Shown: positions 28,141-36,879 of the stretch, in pieces | Numbering within the stretch: the stretch's first letter is position 1 | Layout: every line of letters starts with the position of its first letter | NCBI RefSeq assembly: GCF_011603255.1 | Contig: NZ_JAANCM010000011.1 | Coordinates: 62,001-126,000, forward strand | Reading direction: 5' to 3' | Length of the DNA: 64,000 bases | From: Ferranicluibacter rubi | GTDB lineage: Bacteria; Pseudomonadota; Alphaproteobacteria; Rhizobiales; Rhizobiaceae | The notes under the pieces: model-generated | The model's database searches: none | What the model was told of the DNA's origin: nothing | The model's input: the letters and a program-made list of their open reading frames with translations, nothing else | Program-made: the position numbers and the translations under genes

Positions 28141-28300
28141 GCAAATAGACGCCCCTCGTCGTTTTTCCAGTTTGTCTTATAAACATCATGCGGTGTTTTC
28201 GGCGGGCAGGAGCCCTGCCTAACGTTTCGTGGCCGGGAGAGCCAAGGAAACATTGCGTTACCCATTCGTGATGGGCGACAGGAGGCCGGCCTGAAGATGG
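28141..28300 (-). ncRNA. candidate structured RNA element ahead of the pha operon
   Basis: This part of the 409-base gap between phaAB and the NodT-like gene carries several clean stem-loops: CCCAT/ATGGG at 28261-28275 and GGCAGG/CCTGCC with a 3-base loop at 28205-28219, separated by unpaired A-rich strings. No coding frame fits. It could be the 5' leader of phaAB (minus strand), an independent small RNA on either strand, or a conserved repeat. Strand is a guess. The rest of the gap (27969-28140) shows nothing. Confidence 0.35.
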
Positions 28301-28319
28301 CGAGCGCTGCCCGGAATGC

Positions 28320-28354
28320 AAAACGCACCGGAGAGAGCATCTCCGGTGCGTTTT
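28320..28354. terminator. strong bidirectional stem-loop terminator
   Basis: A perfect 15-bp stem, AAAACGCACCGGAGA with TCTCCGGTGCGTTTT, and a 5-base loop. On the minus strand it lies 24 bases past the NodT-like gene stop and ends in a U-run. The flanking A-run lets it act rightward too. Confidence 0.92.
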
Positions 28355-28377
28355 CACGTCGGTCTTGTTGCCGTCGC

Positions 28378-29790
28378 TTATTTCGTCGCGACTTCGATGC
28401 TCGAGCCGCCGCCGAGGGCGACGTTGAGGGCGACGTAGTTGGCGGCCAGGCTGCGGATGGCGGCTGCAAGCTGGATCCGGCTGTTGGACAGCGTGCGTTC
28501 CGCGTCGAGCACGTCGAGCAGCGAGGTCGCACCGCCGCGATAGCTTTCGCGGGCAAGGCCGAGAGCCTGTTCCGAGGAGGCAACGACCCGGCGCAGGGCG
28601 GACACCGTCTCATAGTTCTTACGCAGCGCGATCATCGCATTCTCGACTTCCTCGATGCCGTTGAGGACGGTCTGCTTCCAGACGAGATACTGCTCCTGTG
28701 CGACGGAGCGTTGCGCTTCGACATTGGCACGCAGGCGGCCGCCGTTGAAGATCGGTACGTCGAGCGTCGGGCCGAAGGACCAGCTCGTCAGGTTGCCCGT
28801 GACGGCATTGCCGAAGGTGCGGCCGGCGTTGATCGAGCCGCTGAGCGAGAGGCTCGGATAGAGCTGCGCTTCGGCCACGCCGATGCTAGCGGTTGCGGCA
28901 GCCAGCTGCCGCTCGGCAACGCGGATGTCGGGACGGTTGCGCACGAGATCGGCGGGAACGCCGACCTTGGTGTTGAACTTCGGCCACGGCTGCGCTTTGC
29001 CGCGTGTCAGCTCGGCAGTGATCGAGGTGGCGGGAAGGCCGAGCAGCGTTGCGATATGGTTCGCCGCTTGGTGGAAGCCGGTCTCATAGGCCGGAAGTTC
29101 GGCAAGCGTCGAGTTCACGAGGCCTTCGGCCTGCACGACGTCGAGGCTCGATGCGGCGCCGGCGCTGCGGATGTCGTTGGTCAGCTTCAGGGTCTCGCGG
29201 CGCGACGACAGGCTCAGCCTGGCAAGGGCCAGAGCTTCCTGATTGTAGCGAGCGTCGATGTAGGACGTCACGAGATCCGAGAGATAGGCGAGACGAGCGA
29301 CGTTGATGTTGTTGTACGCGGCATCGAGCGACGCGTTGGCGCTTTCGCGAGCACGGCGGTACTGGCCGAAGAGATCGAGCAGCCAGGAGGCGCCGAGGCC
29401 GCTATCGAGCGACTTGGTCTCGGTGTGGCTGGTGCCGGAGGTCTTCTGAAGGTACGAGCCGTCGGAGCCCTGCACGTTGCCGGAACCGCTGCCATTCAGC
29501 GCGGGAAGGCCATCGGCACCGGCGATCACGACGTTGGCGCGCGCCTGGACGATGCGTTCGATCGACTGCTGGACATCAAGGTTCTGGTTCATGCCCTGGG
29601 TCACGAGAGCGTCAAGCTTCTTGTCGTGGAAACTCTGCCACCAGGGGTTCAGGGTCACGTTGGCTGCGGGGGCGTCGGCCTTGGAAAATTTGGCTGGCAG
29701 GTTGTCGGACGGCGTCTGGTAATCCGGACCCACCACGCAGCCGGACAGCAGGAGCATGCTCATGGGAAGGAGCGCTTGAGCAATCTTCAT
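28378..29790 (-). CDS. NodT/OprM-type outer-membrane efflux lipoprotein
   Basis: A 470-residue TolC-like outer-membrane channel. A lipoprotein signal ends in LLLSGC (Cys18 from the chosen start), and two repeats of the outer membrane efflux domain follow, with the NPDIRVAERQLAAA-type block (here RPDIRVAERQLAAA) typical of NodT/OprM. It works with an inner-membrane pump and adaptor, but none adjoins it. The ATG at 29790 was chosen for GGGGA six bases upstream; ATG 29802 adds four residues. A strong terminator follows, so it is probably a single-gene unit. Confidence 0.92.
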   Translation of the reverse strand: MKIAQALLPMSMLLLSGCVVGPDYQTPSDNLPAKFSKADAPAANVTLNPWWQSFHDKKLDALVTQGMNQNLDVQQSIERIVQARANVVIAGADGLPALNGSGSGNVQGSDGSYLQKTSGTSHTETKSLDSGLGASWLLDLFGQYRRARESANASLDAAYNNINVARLAYLSDLVTSYIDARYNQEALALARLSLSSRRETLKLTNDIRSAGAASSLDVVQAEGLVNSTLAELPAYETGFHQAANHIATLLGLPATSITAELTRGKAQPWPKFNTKVGVPADLVRNRPDIRVAERQLAAATASIGVAEAQLYPSLSLSGSINAGRTFGNAVTGNLTSWSFGPTLDVPIFNGGRLRANVEAQRSVAQEQYLVWKQTVLNGIEEVENAMIALRKNYETVSALRRVVASSEQALGLARESYRGGATSLLDVLDAERTLSNSRIQLAAAIRSLAANYVALNVALGGGSSIEVATK

Positions 29791-30353
29791 AAGGGTCCCC
29801 ATCCGGCAAACGATGCGCCGGTAACGAATGATTCACAATTGGTCTTTAGCATGTTCACCATCCGAAGCGAGGAAACAATCCAAAAGCTGAGGGCCTTCCG
29901 CATTATTGTCTGAAAGTGTTCCCCGCATGCCACGCTTCGCGAGCGTCATGTGGCGCGCAACGCATGGGCGAAGATGACGAAGTCTGTTCTAAATATCTGT
30001 AATCGCTTTCGATTTTTGGTATGTCCCAATCCATGCCACTCACGCGGATTGTGTTTTCCTTATTCCTTTTTCGGCCGTCTACCGGACGATCGAAGCGCGG
30101 CATTTCGCGTTTTCGGGCCTCAGAGCTGGCTTACCGAGGAATTCCGGTGTCCTTTCCATCGGACAGGGCGGACGCTGCATCGCACGGCCGCCGCGATATT
30201 GACGACGAACGGTCGAGACGGAGGCGTGCGGGAGAATCACTGTCGGTCGACCGGCTGGAAACAGTCATGCCGCGAAAAAGTGCGATCGCCGGGAACAAAG
30301 AGGCGTGATGTTTCGCGCATTCGAGCCGGTTGCAAAATCCTCTTGAAACCGGA
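29791..30353. other. 563-base intergenic region, no gene supported
   Basis: This gap carries the promoter of the NodT-like gene on its left and receives the end of the DNA ligase gene on its right. It is richer in A+T than the flanks, especially 29990-30080. A stem GCCAC/GTGGC enclosing ACGCT/AGCGT lies near 29930-29955. Short open frames here lack ribosome sites and family resemblance. Confidence 0.5.
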
Positions 30354-32000
30354 TTACACGTCGTCCGTCACCGGAGCGCCCGCGTCGATCATCGACACCA
30401 GCGTCTCCAGCCGGTCGGCGTCGCGCGGCAGCTTGTCCGTTCGCAGGCGCGAGATGCGGGGAAAGCGCATGGCGACGCCGGATTTGTGGCGGGAGGAGAA
30501 GGCGATGCCTTCGAACGCGACCTCCACCACGAAGCCCTGGTCGGGTTCCGCTCTCACCGAGCGAACCGGGCCGAAGCGTTCGACCGTGTTGTTGCGGACA
30601 TAGCGGTCGAGCACTTCAAGCTCGGCATCGGTAAAGCCGAAATAGGCCTTGCCGACAGGCACGAGAACGTCGCCCTCGCCCTTGTCGCTCGCCGTCCAGA
30701 CACCAAAGGTGAAGTCGGAGTAATAGCTCGACCGTTTGCCATGACCGCGTTGGGCATACATCAGCACGGCGTCGATATTGTAGGGCTCGCGCTTCCATTT
30801 GAACCACGGCCCTTTCATCCGCCCGGGTGTGTAGGGCGAGTCGCGGCGTTTCAGCATGATCCCCTCGATGACGGGATCGGGCGGCGCGGTTCTGAGCCGG
30901 TCAAGTTCCTCCCAGGACGAGAAGGGTACGAGCGGCGAGAGGTCGAAATGCAGCGGCGGCGTGGTGGCGATCAGTCTTTCCAGCGCTTCGCGCCTGACGT
31001 CGAAAGGCTCCGGGCGCATGTCGCGCGGGCCATCGAACAGGAGATCGTAGCCGCGCAGGAAGGCCGGATATTCCTCGATGGTCTTGCGGGTCACGACCTT
31101 GCGGTTCAGGCGCTGCTGCAGATCGGAGAAGCTGCGCGTCGCCTGATTGGAGCGCAGCGTTCCCCCGACCAGAAGCTCGCCATCGATCACGCCTTCGAAA
31201 TCCACCGCTTCGAGGATGTCGGGGAAGGCCCCGGAGATATCGTCGCCGCTGCGGGAATAGAGCCGGCGGGTGCCCGAGAGATTGGCCAGCTGTACGCGGA
31301 TACCGTCCCATTTCCATTCGGCGACGAAATCGGCGGGGTCGATACTATCGAGATCCTTGTCACCGACCGGCGTTGCCAGCATGACCGAGTGGAAGACGGC
31401 GGGCATGGTGAGTTCCGGGCGACCGGAATGGCCATCGAGCCAGGCGAACAGCTCGACGTAAGGCGGCAGGAGGCCGTGCCACAGCGTTTCGATTTCGCCG
31501 ACATCGACCGTGCCCATCTCGCCTAGCGCCTGCTTGACGAGGCGGGACGAGACGCCGATGCGCATGGAGCCGGTGATGAGCTTGAGGAAGGCGAAGCGGC
31601 TGGAGCCATCAAGGCGATCGAGCAGGGTGCGCACGAGGTTGCGCACGTCCGCGCGGCCCACCGACTGGAGCTGCGCGACGATCGATCCGAGCGAGAGATC
31701 GCCCACGTCGGCACCATCGGGCTCGGTGCCCTCCCAGACGAGCGAGATGGTTTCGGCGAGATCGCCGACATAATCATAGGAATACTGGAAGAGGACCGGG
31801 TCCATCCGCTCCAGCATCAGTTGGCGCAGCACGTTCGGCTTGACGGTGGAGAGTGTCAGCGTGCCGGCGAGAGCAGCCAGCGCATAGCCGCGGTCCGGGT
31901 CTGGCGCCGTGCGGAAATAGTCGGTCAGGAGCCGGATCTTCGCATTGCGCGAGGGGGTGAGGACCAGACGGTCGAGAAGTTCGGCAAAATCCCGCATCAT
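30354..32000 (-). CDS. ATP-dependent DNA ligase (exonuclease-associated type)
   Basis: A 548-residue ATP-dependent ligase that seals DNA nicks. The adenylated lysine is Lys230 in EWKWDGIRV, followed by YSRSGDDISG, the VIDGELLVG motif and IMLKRRDSPY. The N-terminal 200 residues form the DNA-binding domain of the large ligase type and the last 150 the OB fold. It overlaps the upstream exonuclease stop by four bases, a pairing known from many bacteria where ligase, MBL-fold exonuclease, a DEXH helicase and a metallophosphatase go together. The last two are not in this window. Confidence 0.93.
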   Translation of the reverse strand: MMRDFAELLDRLVLTPSRNAKIRLLTDYFRTAPDPDRGYALAALAGTLTLSTVKPNVLRQLMLERMDPVLFQYSYDYVGDLAETISLVWEGTEPDGADVGDLSLGSIVAQLQSVGRADVRNLVRTLLDRLDGSSRFAFLKLITGSMRIGVSSRLVKQALGEMGTVDVGEIETLWHGLLPPYVELFAWLDGHSGRPELTMPAVFHSVMLATPVGDKDLDSIDPADFVAEWKWDGIRVQLANLSGTRRLYSRSGDDISGAFPDILEAVDFEGVIDGELLVGGTLRSNQATRSFSDLQQRLNRKVVTRKTIEEYPAFLRGYDLLFDGPRDMRPEPFDVRREALERLIATTPPLHFDLSPLVPFSSWEELDRLRTAPPDPVIEGIMLKRRDSPYTPGRMKGPWFKWKREPYNIDAVLMYAQRGHGKRSSYYSDFTFGVWTASDKGEGDVLVPVGKAYFGFTDAELEVLDRYVRNNTVERFGPVRSVRAEPDQGFVVEVAFEGIAFSSRHKSGVAMRFPRISRLRTDKLPRDADRLETLVSMIDAGAPVTDDV

Positions 32001-33007
32001 TCGCCCTCGTCGTCATAGCCGACCAGATGCAGCGGGCGGGCCTTGATGCCCTCCAGCTCGCACCAGCGGACGAGCGCTTCCTCGCGCCCATGGGTCACCC
32101 ACACCTGCCCCGGCCGGATCTCACGGATGGTGTCGGTCAGTTCCGCCCAGTCGCAATGATCGGAGATGATGATCGGCAGTTCGACGCCGCGCTGCTTTGC
32201 CCTCTGGCGCACAAGCATCCAGCCGGAAGCGAAGATCGGGATCGGATCGGGGAAGCGGCGTGCCCATTTGTCGGCAAAGGCCGAGGGTGGGCCGATGACA
32301 ACGGCGCCTGCAAAGGCCGGCTTCTCCTTCGCCGTGACAGTCGCCGGGCGCAGTTCGCCGAGCGGAATACCCTTGGAGAGATAGTAGTCGCAGAGCTTGA
32401 CCAGCGCGCCGTGAATGTAGATCGGCTCGTGATAGCCCGCCTCGCGGAGCAGCATGATGACCCGCTGGGCCTTGCCGAGCGCGTAGGCGCCGACCAGATG
32501 GGCGCGCTCGGGAAATTGGCGCAGCGAGGTCAGGAGCTTGCCCACCTCGTCCGCATCCGGCGGATGATGGAAGACGGGCAGGCCGAAGGTCGCTTCCGTG
32601 ATGAAGACATCGCAGGGCACGGGCTCGAAGGGGAGGCATGTCGGGTCGCGGCGGCGTTTGTAGTCGCCGGAGACGACGATTTTCGTACCCCCGCGACTGA
32701 CCGCGATCTGGGCGGAGCCGAGAACATGGCCGGCTGGATGGAAGCTGACAGTCACGTCGCCGATTGTCATCGTTTCGCCGAGCACCGCCTCCTGCGACCG
32801 GCGGCAGAAATCGGCGCCGTAGCGGATCGCCATGATTTCCAGCGTCTCCCGCGTCGCCAGCACCTCGCCATGGCCGGAGCGGGCGTGGTCTGCATGGCCG
32901 TGGGTGATCAGGGCCTTGTCGACCGGATGCACCGGATCGATGTAAAAGCCGCCCGCTTCGCAGAACAGGCCCTTGGGCGTGGGATAAAGCAGCGTTTCCG
33001 GTCTCAT
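31997..33007 (-). CDS. ligase-associated MBL-fold DNA exonuclease
   Basis: A 336-residue beta-CASP-type metallo-beta-lactamase-fold nuclease. The metal motif HGHADH occupies residues 36-41, with PAGHVLGSAQI and VSGDYKRRRDP further in, as in the CPSF/SNM1-like group. It lacks a long CASP insertion, as expected for the ligase-associated family. It would process DNA ends for the ligase that follows with an ATGA overlap. The start ATG at 33007 follows AGATCCTC-type sequence without an ideal ribosome site. Confidence 0.9.
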   Translation of the reverse strand: MRPETLLYPTPKGLFCEAGGFYIDPVHPVDKALITHGHADHARSGHGEVLATRETLEIMAIRYGADFCRRSQEAVLGETMTIGDVTVSFHPAGHVLGSAQIAVSRGGTKIVVSGDYKRRRDPTCLPFEPVPCDVFITEATFGLPVFHHPPDADEVGKLLTSLRQFPERAHLVGAYALGKAQRVIMLLREAGYHEPIYIHGALVKLCDYYLSKGIPLGELRPATVTAKEKPAFAGAVVIGPPSAFADKWARRFPDPIPIFASGWMLVRQRAKQRGVELPIIISDHCDWAELTDTIREIRPGQVWVTHGREEALVRWCELEGIKARPLHLVGYDDEGE

Positions 33008-33032
33008 GAGGATCTAAATAGCCGGACCGGGG

Positions 33033-33055
33033 CCGGCCGCCAGAGAGGCGGCCGG
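33033..33055 (-). terminator. stem-loop between nucleoside hydrolase and exonuclease genes
   Basis: A 9-bp perfect stem, CCGGCCGCC with GGCGGCCGG and loop AGAGA, in the 67-base gap. No U-run follows on the minus strand, so it may weaken rather than end transcription. Confidence 0.35.
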
Positions 33056-33074
33056 GATTCTTTGCAACCGACGC

Positions 33075-34025
33075 TTACGCGCGGGACAGCGTTTCGGTGA
33101 TCAGCGCCATCACGGCATCCGCATCGATATCCGTGCAGACGGTCTGGCTCGGCAGCTCGTCCCAGGGGCTGGGCGGGAAGGATCGGCCATCGGCCTTCTG
33201 GATGGTCTGGCCATCCGCGATGCCGCCGCAGACGACACGGATCGCGCCGGTTCGTGTGGTGAAAAGCTCGGGCGCCACGACATAGACGCAAGCGCAGCTG
33301 TCATGCACGACCATGCCGTCGGCGACGATGTGGGCGTAGAAGTCGATGTAGAAATCGGAGATATCGGCCAGCAGTTTTGCGCGCGGGCCGGAGGCGGCGG
33401 CGATGGCTGCGAGTGCCGGGCGGGTCATGACCGTCTTCATCGTCACGTCGAGGCCGATGACGGTCACGGGCCATGCTGCACCCATCACGATGTCGGCGGC
33501 CTCCGGATCGCCATGGATATTGGCCTCTGCGGCGGGCGTGATGTTTCCGGCGACGTCGAAAGCGCCGCCCATGATGACCACGGCCTTCACCAGCGAGACG
33601 ATCTCCGGATCTTCCGCGAGCGCCCGGGCAAGATTGGTCATGCGTCCCACAGCGACCAGCGTGACCTCGCCCGGATGGGCGCGCACCGTGTCGATGATGA
33701 AGCGATGGGCGGGACGCGCATCGGGTTCGCCCTCGACCGTGTCGGGGACCCCGATATTGCCGAGGCCGTCGTGCCCATGGATCATGACGGGCCAGTCGAC
33801 ATGGGCGCGTGCGGGGTCGATCGTCTCGGCCACGCCCTTTGCAACCGGTGCCGGAATGTCCCAGGCATTTTTGAGGAACAGCGCGTTGCGGGTCGTCGTC
33901 TCGATGGACGCGTTGCCGAAAATGGTCGTGATGCCCAGAAGGTCGATGTCAGGGTGCTGGTGCAAGAAGAGCAGCGCCATGGCGTCGTCCACGCCGGGAT
34001 CGGTATCGAAAATGACTTTGTGCAT
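33075..34025 (-). CDS. inosine/uridine-preferring nucleoside hydrolase
   Basis: A 316-residue member of the IUNH family, which cleaves ribonucleosides to base plus ribose. The calcium-binding cluster DTDPGVDDA is at residues 7-15, with GNASIETTTRNAL nearby, the VAVGRMTNLARAL block and the C-terminal DSCA motif that carries another metal ligand region. Length fits the family. It starts nine bases after the DadA-like gene, so the two probably share a transcript. Base preference cannot be read from sequence. Confidence 0.93.
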   Translation of the reverse strand: MHKVIFDTDPGVDDAMALLFLHQHPDIDLLGITTIFGNASIETTTRNALFLKNAWDIPAPVAKGVAETIDPARAHVDWPVMIHGHDGLGNIGVPDTVEGEPDARPAHRFIIDTVRAHPGEVTLVAVGRMTNLARALAEDPEIVSLVKAVVIMGGAFDVAGNITPAAEANIHGDPEAADIVMGAAWPVTVIGLDVTMKTVMTRPALAAIAAASGPRAKLLADISDFYIDFYAHIVADGMVVHDSCACVYVVAPELFTTRTGAIRVVCGGIADGQTIQKADGRSFPPSPWDELPSQTVCTDIDADAVMALITETLSRA

Positions 34026-34034
34026 GATGTCCCC

Positions 34035-35285
34035 TCAGGCCTTGGTGCCGCGCTGGAAGCGGCGAATGCTGAATGGCGCGAGCGCCGGTTGCTCGCCCTT
34101 GTCGAACAGGTCCGCGACGAGCCGGCCGGTGGTGGCCGAAAGCGTGAGGCCGAGATGGCCGTGGCCGAAGGCGAGCGCGATGCGCGGGTCGTCAGGGCTG
34201 AGGCTGATGACCGGCAAGCTGTCGGGCGTCGAGGGACGCCGGCCCATCCATTCCGTGCCGCCTGTCTCGGGCAGCGCGGGCACGTAACGGCGCATCTTGG
34301 TGCGCATCGCTTTCGCGCGGGCGAAGTTCGCAGGTGCGTCCGGCCGTGCCAGCTCCACGGCGCCGCCGACCCGCAGCGCATTGTCGAACGGCGTGGCGCA
34401 GAAGCCGTGCTCTGAGAAGAAGATCGGCATGGGCAGCGTCACTTGAGGATCGGCGAAGGTCGTGTTGTAGCCGCGCTCGGTTTCCAGAGAGACGCGAAGA
34501 CCGAGGCCGCGCACGAGGTCGCGCGACCAGACGCCCGCGGCAATCACGGCCTTGTCGAAGGTGTGCGTGGCGCCGGCGGATGTCGTGAGCGTGATGCCAT
34601 CCGGGCTCGGGCGGACCGCGGAAATGCTGGCATCGACCAGGGTCGCCCGGGCACGGACGTGCGCCTGCAGAGCGCGCAGGAAGGTCTCGGGGTGGCGGAA
34701 GGTGTGGTAGCCGGCCGAGAAGATGCCGCCTGCAAGCGAGCCCTCGAGGGCCGGAATGCGCGCGCGAACGTCGGCGGGGCTCAGGCGCTCCACCGCAAAG
34801 CCGAGCAGCTTTGCCGTTTCGCTTTCGTGGCGGAAGGCCGCATCGAGCGACGTTGGTGTGTCGAAGATCGTCATGGCGCCGGTGTGCTGCACCGGATCGA
34901 CAAGGGAGGCCATGTCGGCGAGGTGCCTGTGGTCGTCGAGGACGGTTCGCATCAGGCCGAGGAGGGCGGTGCGGGTGCGGGCGGCCTGTGCGGGGCGGGC
35001 CGAGCGCAGAAAGGCGAGCAGCCAGGGGGTGAGGGCCGGCAGGTCGCTCCAACGCAGCGTCAGCGGCCCCAGCGGATCGGCAAGCCAGCGCGGGGCGGAC
35101 AGAAGCATGTCCGGTCGGGCAATGGGGTCGATCTCCGGGATCGCCATAATGCCGGCATTGCCGACCGAGGCGGGAAGCCCGGTCGCGTCCTGCTCGAACA
35201 GCGTGACGTCATGGCCGCGCGCGATCAGGTGGATTGCCGTCGCACAACCGATGATGCCGCCGCCCACTATGCCGATCCGTGCCAT
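34035..35285 (-). CDS. DadA-like FAD-dependent amino acid oxidoreductase
   Basis: A 416-residue flavoprotein with an N-terminal dinucleotide fold (IGIVGGGIIGCATAIHLIARG, ending in the acidic VTLFEQD) and a C-terminal FAD closure with FGHGHLGLTLSATTGRLVADL. This is the D-amino acid dehydrogenase/glycine oxidase group. SVGNAGI near residue 45 is the usual DadA motif. The ATG at 35285 was chosen for AGGAC just upstream; a TTG at 35306 would add seven residues. It leads a two-gene unit with the nucleoside hydrolase. Substrate is uncertain. Confidence 0.85.
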   Translation of the reverse strand: MARIGIVGGGIIGCATAIHLIARGHDVTLFEQDATGLPASVGNAGIMAIPEIDPIARPDMLLSAPRWLADPLGPLTLRWSDLPALTPWLLAFLRSARPAQAARTRTALLGLMRTVLDDHRHLADMASLVDPVQHTGAMTIFDTPTSLDAAFRHESETAKLLGFAVERLSPADVRARIPALEGSLAGGIFSAGYHTFRHPETFLRALQAHVRARATLVDASISAVRPSPDGITLTTSAGATHTFDKAVIAAGVWSRDLVRGLGLRVSLETERGYNTTFADPQVTLPMPIFFSEHGFCATPFDNALRVGGAVELARPDAPANFARAKAMRTKMRRYVPALPETGGTEWMGRRPSTPDSLPVISLSPDDPRIALAFGHGHLGLTLSATTGRLVADLFDKGEQPALAPFSIRRFQRGTKA

Positions 35286-35511
35286 GCCGTCCTGTCCGAT
35301 GCTCAAGAAGTCTCTTGCCCAAGGTCATGCGCCATCCGCCCATCGGCAATCAAGGGCAAACGCAAGGGTGCGCACGGTTTTTCACGAAGCGCGGGCCACC
35401 GTGGGGCTGCGTGGATTAAAGCTTCCTCAACCCTGTTCGTTTACGGTCCAGCCGTGATGTCTGCCGCTGGCAGGCCATTTGGAGCGCGGGATTGGGCATG
35501 GAGCGGCGGAG

Positions 35512-36852
35512 GTGAAAGGTTTTTCCCTGAAGGTGCGGCTGTCGAAGAAGCGTCTTCTCGGCGCAGCTGTCGTTCTGGTCCTCGTCGGCGGCACTGGCGC
35601 TTATGTGCTGCAGAGCGGCTTGCTTTCGCATGAGGAGGCCAAGGTCAAGGCTTCCCAGCCCTCGGGCGTCGCCTGCACCACGACGGATCTCATCAAGCTC
35701 AATCGCGGCGGCCAGCGCTGGCTGCGCAAATATGTCCGTACGGACAATGTCGACGGCATCGAACGGGTGCGCACCGCGCTGCGCATTGCCGGCGTGCTCG
35801 CACAGTCGGAGAAGGCGGATCTCTATCAGATCGTCGTGCTCGACCGGGCGGGGCCAGAGGGCCGGGCGAACCTGCGCGGTGCCGCGATCGGCGCCGAAGT
35901 GCTGTTTGCGCCCGACCCGACGAAGTTGCCGGACATGGACCAACCCTTCATCGCCCGCTACGCCGACGGCAAGGCCAACGCCGTTGGTCTCTTTTATGGC
36001 GAGCGCAAAGCGCTTTCTCCCGAAGACATTCGTACGACGCTGACAGCAATGACCGATCGCGCCGATTGCGAGACGCTGGTCGCCGATGCATCCGTTGCGG
36101 TCGAGGGCGATGCGGTGGGCGGACACGGCAAGCCCGCCGGGCATGGCGAGAGCGCGGCCGAGGGACATGGCGCACCTGCGGAAGGCCACGGCGAGGCGCC
36201 GGCAGAGCATGGTGCGCCTGCCGAAGGGCCTGATGCGCCGACAGCCGCTAGCGAATCAGGCCACGAGGCACCCGTGAGCGAACACGCAGAAGGCGAGGCC
36301 GGTGGCGCGCAGACCGTTGCGGCAGAGGGCGGATGGTTCTCGACCGTAACCGCCTGGATCCCAGGCATGGGCGGCAAGGCCGCGCATGCGGATGGCGAAA
36401 TATCGAAGGCTGCGGAACCTGCCCGGGATGGCATGTTGTCCACGGTCATGCGGCTGATCCCGGGAATGGGTGCGGACAAGGCGGAAGCGCCGGTGGCGAA
36501 CGCCGATCATGCGCCCGAGACGCCTGAGCCCGGCACGTCCAAGCATGGTGCGCCCGAACAGGCGGTGACGGCTCCCGAGGATGGTCACGAGACAGATTCA
36601 GCGGGAACCGGGGGGCATGCAGCGGATGCGGCCCATGCGCCGAAGACGCCTGAGCCTGAGACGCCCGAGCATGGCACCTCCGAGCAGGCGGTGACGGTTC
36701 CCGAGGCCGATCACGAGAAGGATACGGCGGAAACCGAGGGACATGGCAAGGTCGCGGAAGACGCAGCCCACGCACCCGTCGCGGCCGAGGTGGAGCACGA
36801 GGCGGCGGTACCGCATGGCGTGACGCCCGAGGAAACCGGCGCCACGCATTGA
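35512..36852 (+). CDS. membrane-anchored low-complexity protein of unknown function
   Basis: I do not recognise this protein. From GTG 35512 it has a short basic start, one helix (about residues 15-33) and then a periplasmic part. Residues about 50-190 look like a folded domain (CTTTDLIKLNRGGQRWLRKY, ARYADGKANAVGLFYGERK). The remaining 250 residues are low-complexity and rich in Ala, Glu, His, Gly and Pro, with repeats such as AEGHG and two copies of a ST(V)..(W/L)IPGMG motif and of a PEPxTxxHGxxEQAVT unit. A TTG at 35479 is the alternative start. It faces lysS convergently. Rhizobial anchored proteins of this kind are mostly unstudied. Confidence 0.75.
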   Translation: MKGFSLKVRLSKKRLLGAAVVLVLVGGTGAYVLQSGLLSHEEAKVKASQPSGVACTTTDLIKLNRGGQRWLRKYVRTDNVDGIERVRTALRIAGVLAQSEKADLYQIVVLDRAGPEGRANLRGAAIGAEVLFAPDPTKLPDMDQPFIARYADGKANAVGLFYGERKALSPEDIRTTLTAMTDRADCETLVADASVAVEGDAVGGHGKPAGHGESAAEGHGAPAEGHGEAPAEHGAPAEGPDAPTAASESGHEAPVSEHAEGEAGGAQTVAAEGGWFSTVTAWIPGMGGKAAHADGEISKAAEPARDGMLSTVMRLIPGMGADKAEAPVANADHAPETPEPGTSKHGAPEQAVTAPEDGHETDSAGTGGHAADAAHAPKTPEPETPEHGTSEQAVTVPEADHEKDTAETEGHGKVAEDAAHAPVAAEVEHEAAVPHGVTPEETGATH

Positions 36853-36879
36853 TGGCGCCGATCCTGAAAGACTCTTTCC

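Noticed and set aside
27948-28148. 66-codon plus-strand frame at the 5' end of the pha operon
   Set aside because: It begins inside phaAB on the opposite strand and has no ribosome site or similarity.
29903-30103. Small minus-strand frame in the gap after the DNA ligase gene
   Set aside because: No ribosome site, no recognisable motif, and overlapping alternatives on the other strand.
30021-30308. 95-codon plus-strand frame in the same gap
   Set aside because: No ribosome site and an Arg/Ser-rich composition typical of chance frames.
36333-36527. Frame inside the repeat-rich anchored protein read in another phase
   Set aside because: The main frame continues through the repeats without break, and repeat units are in phase with it, so the other phase is chance.
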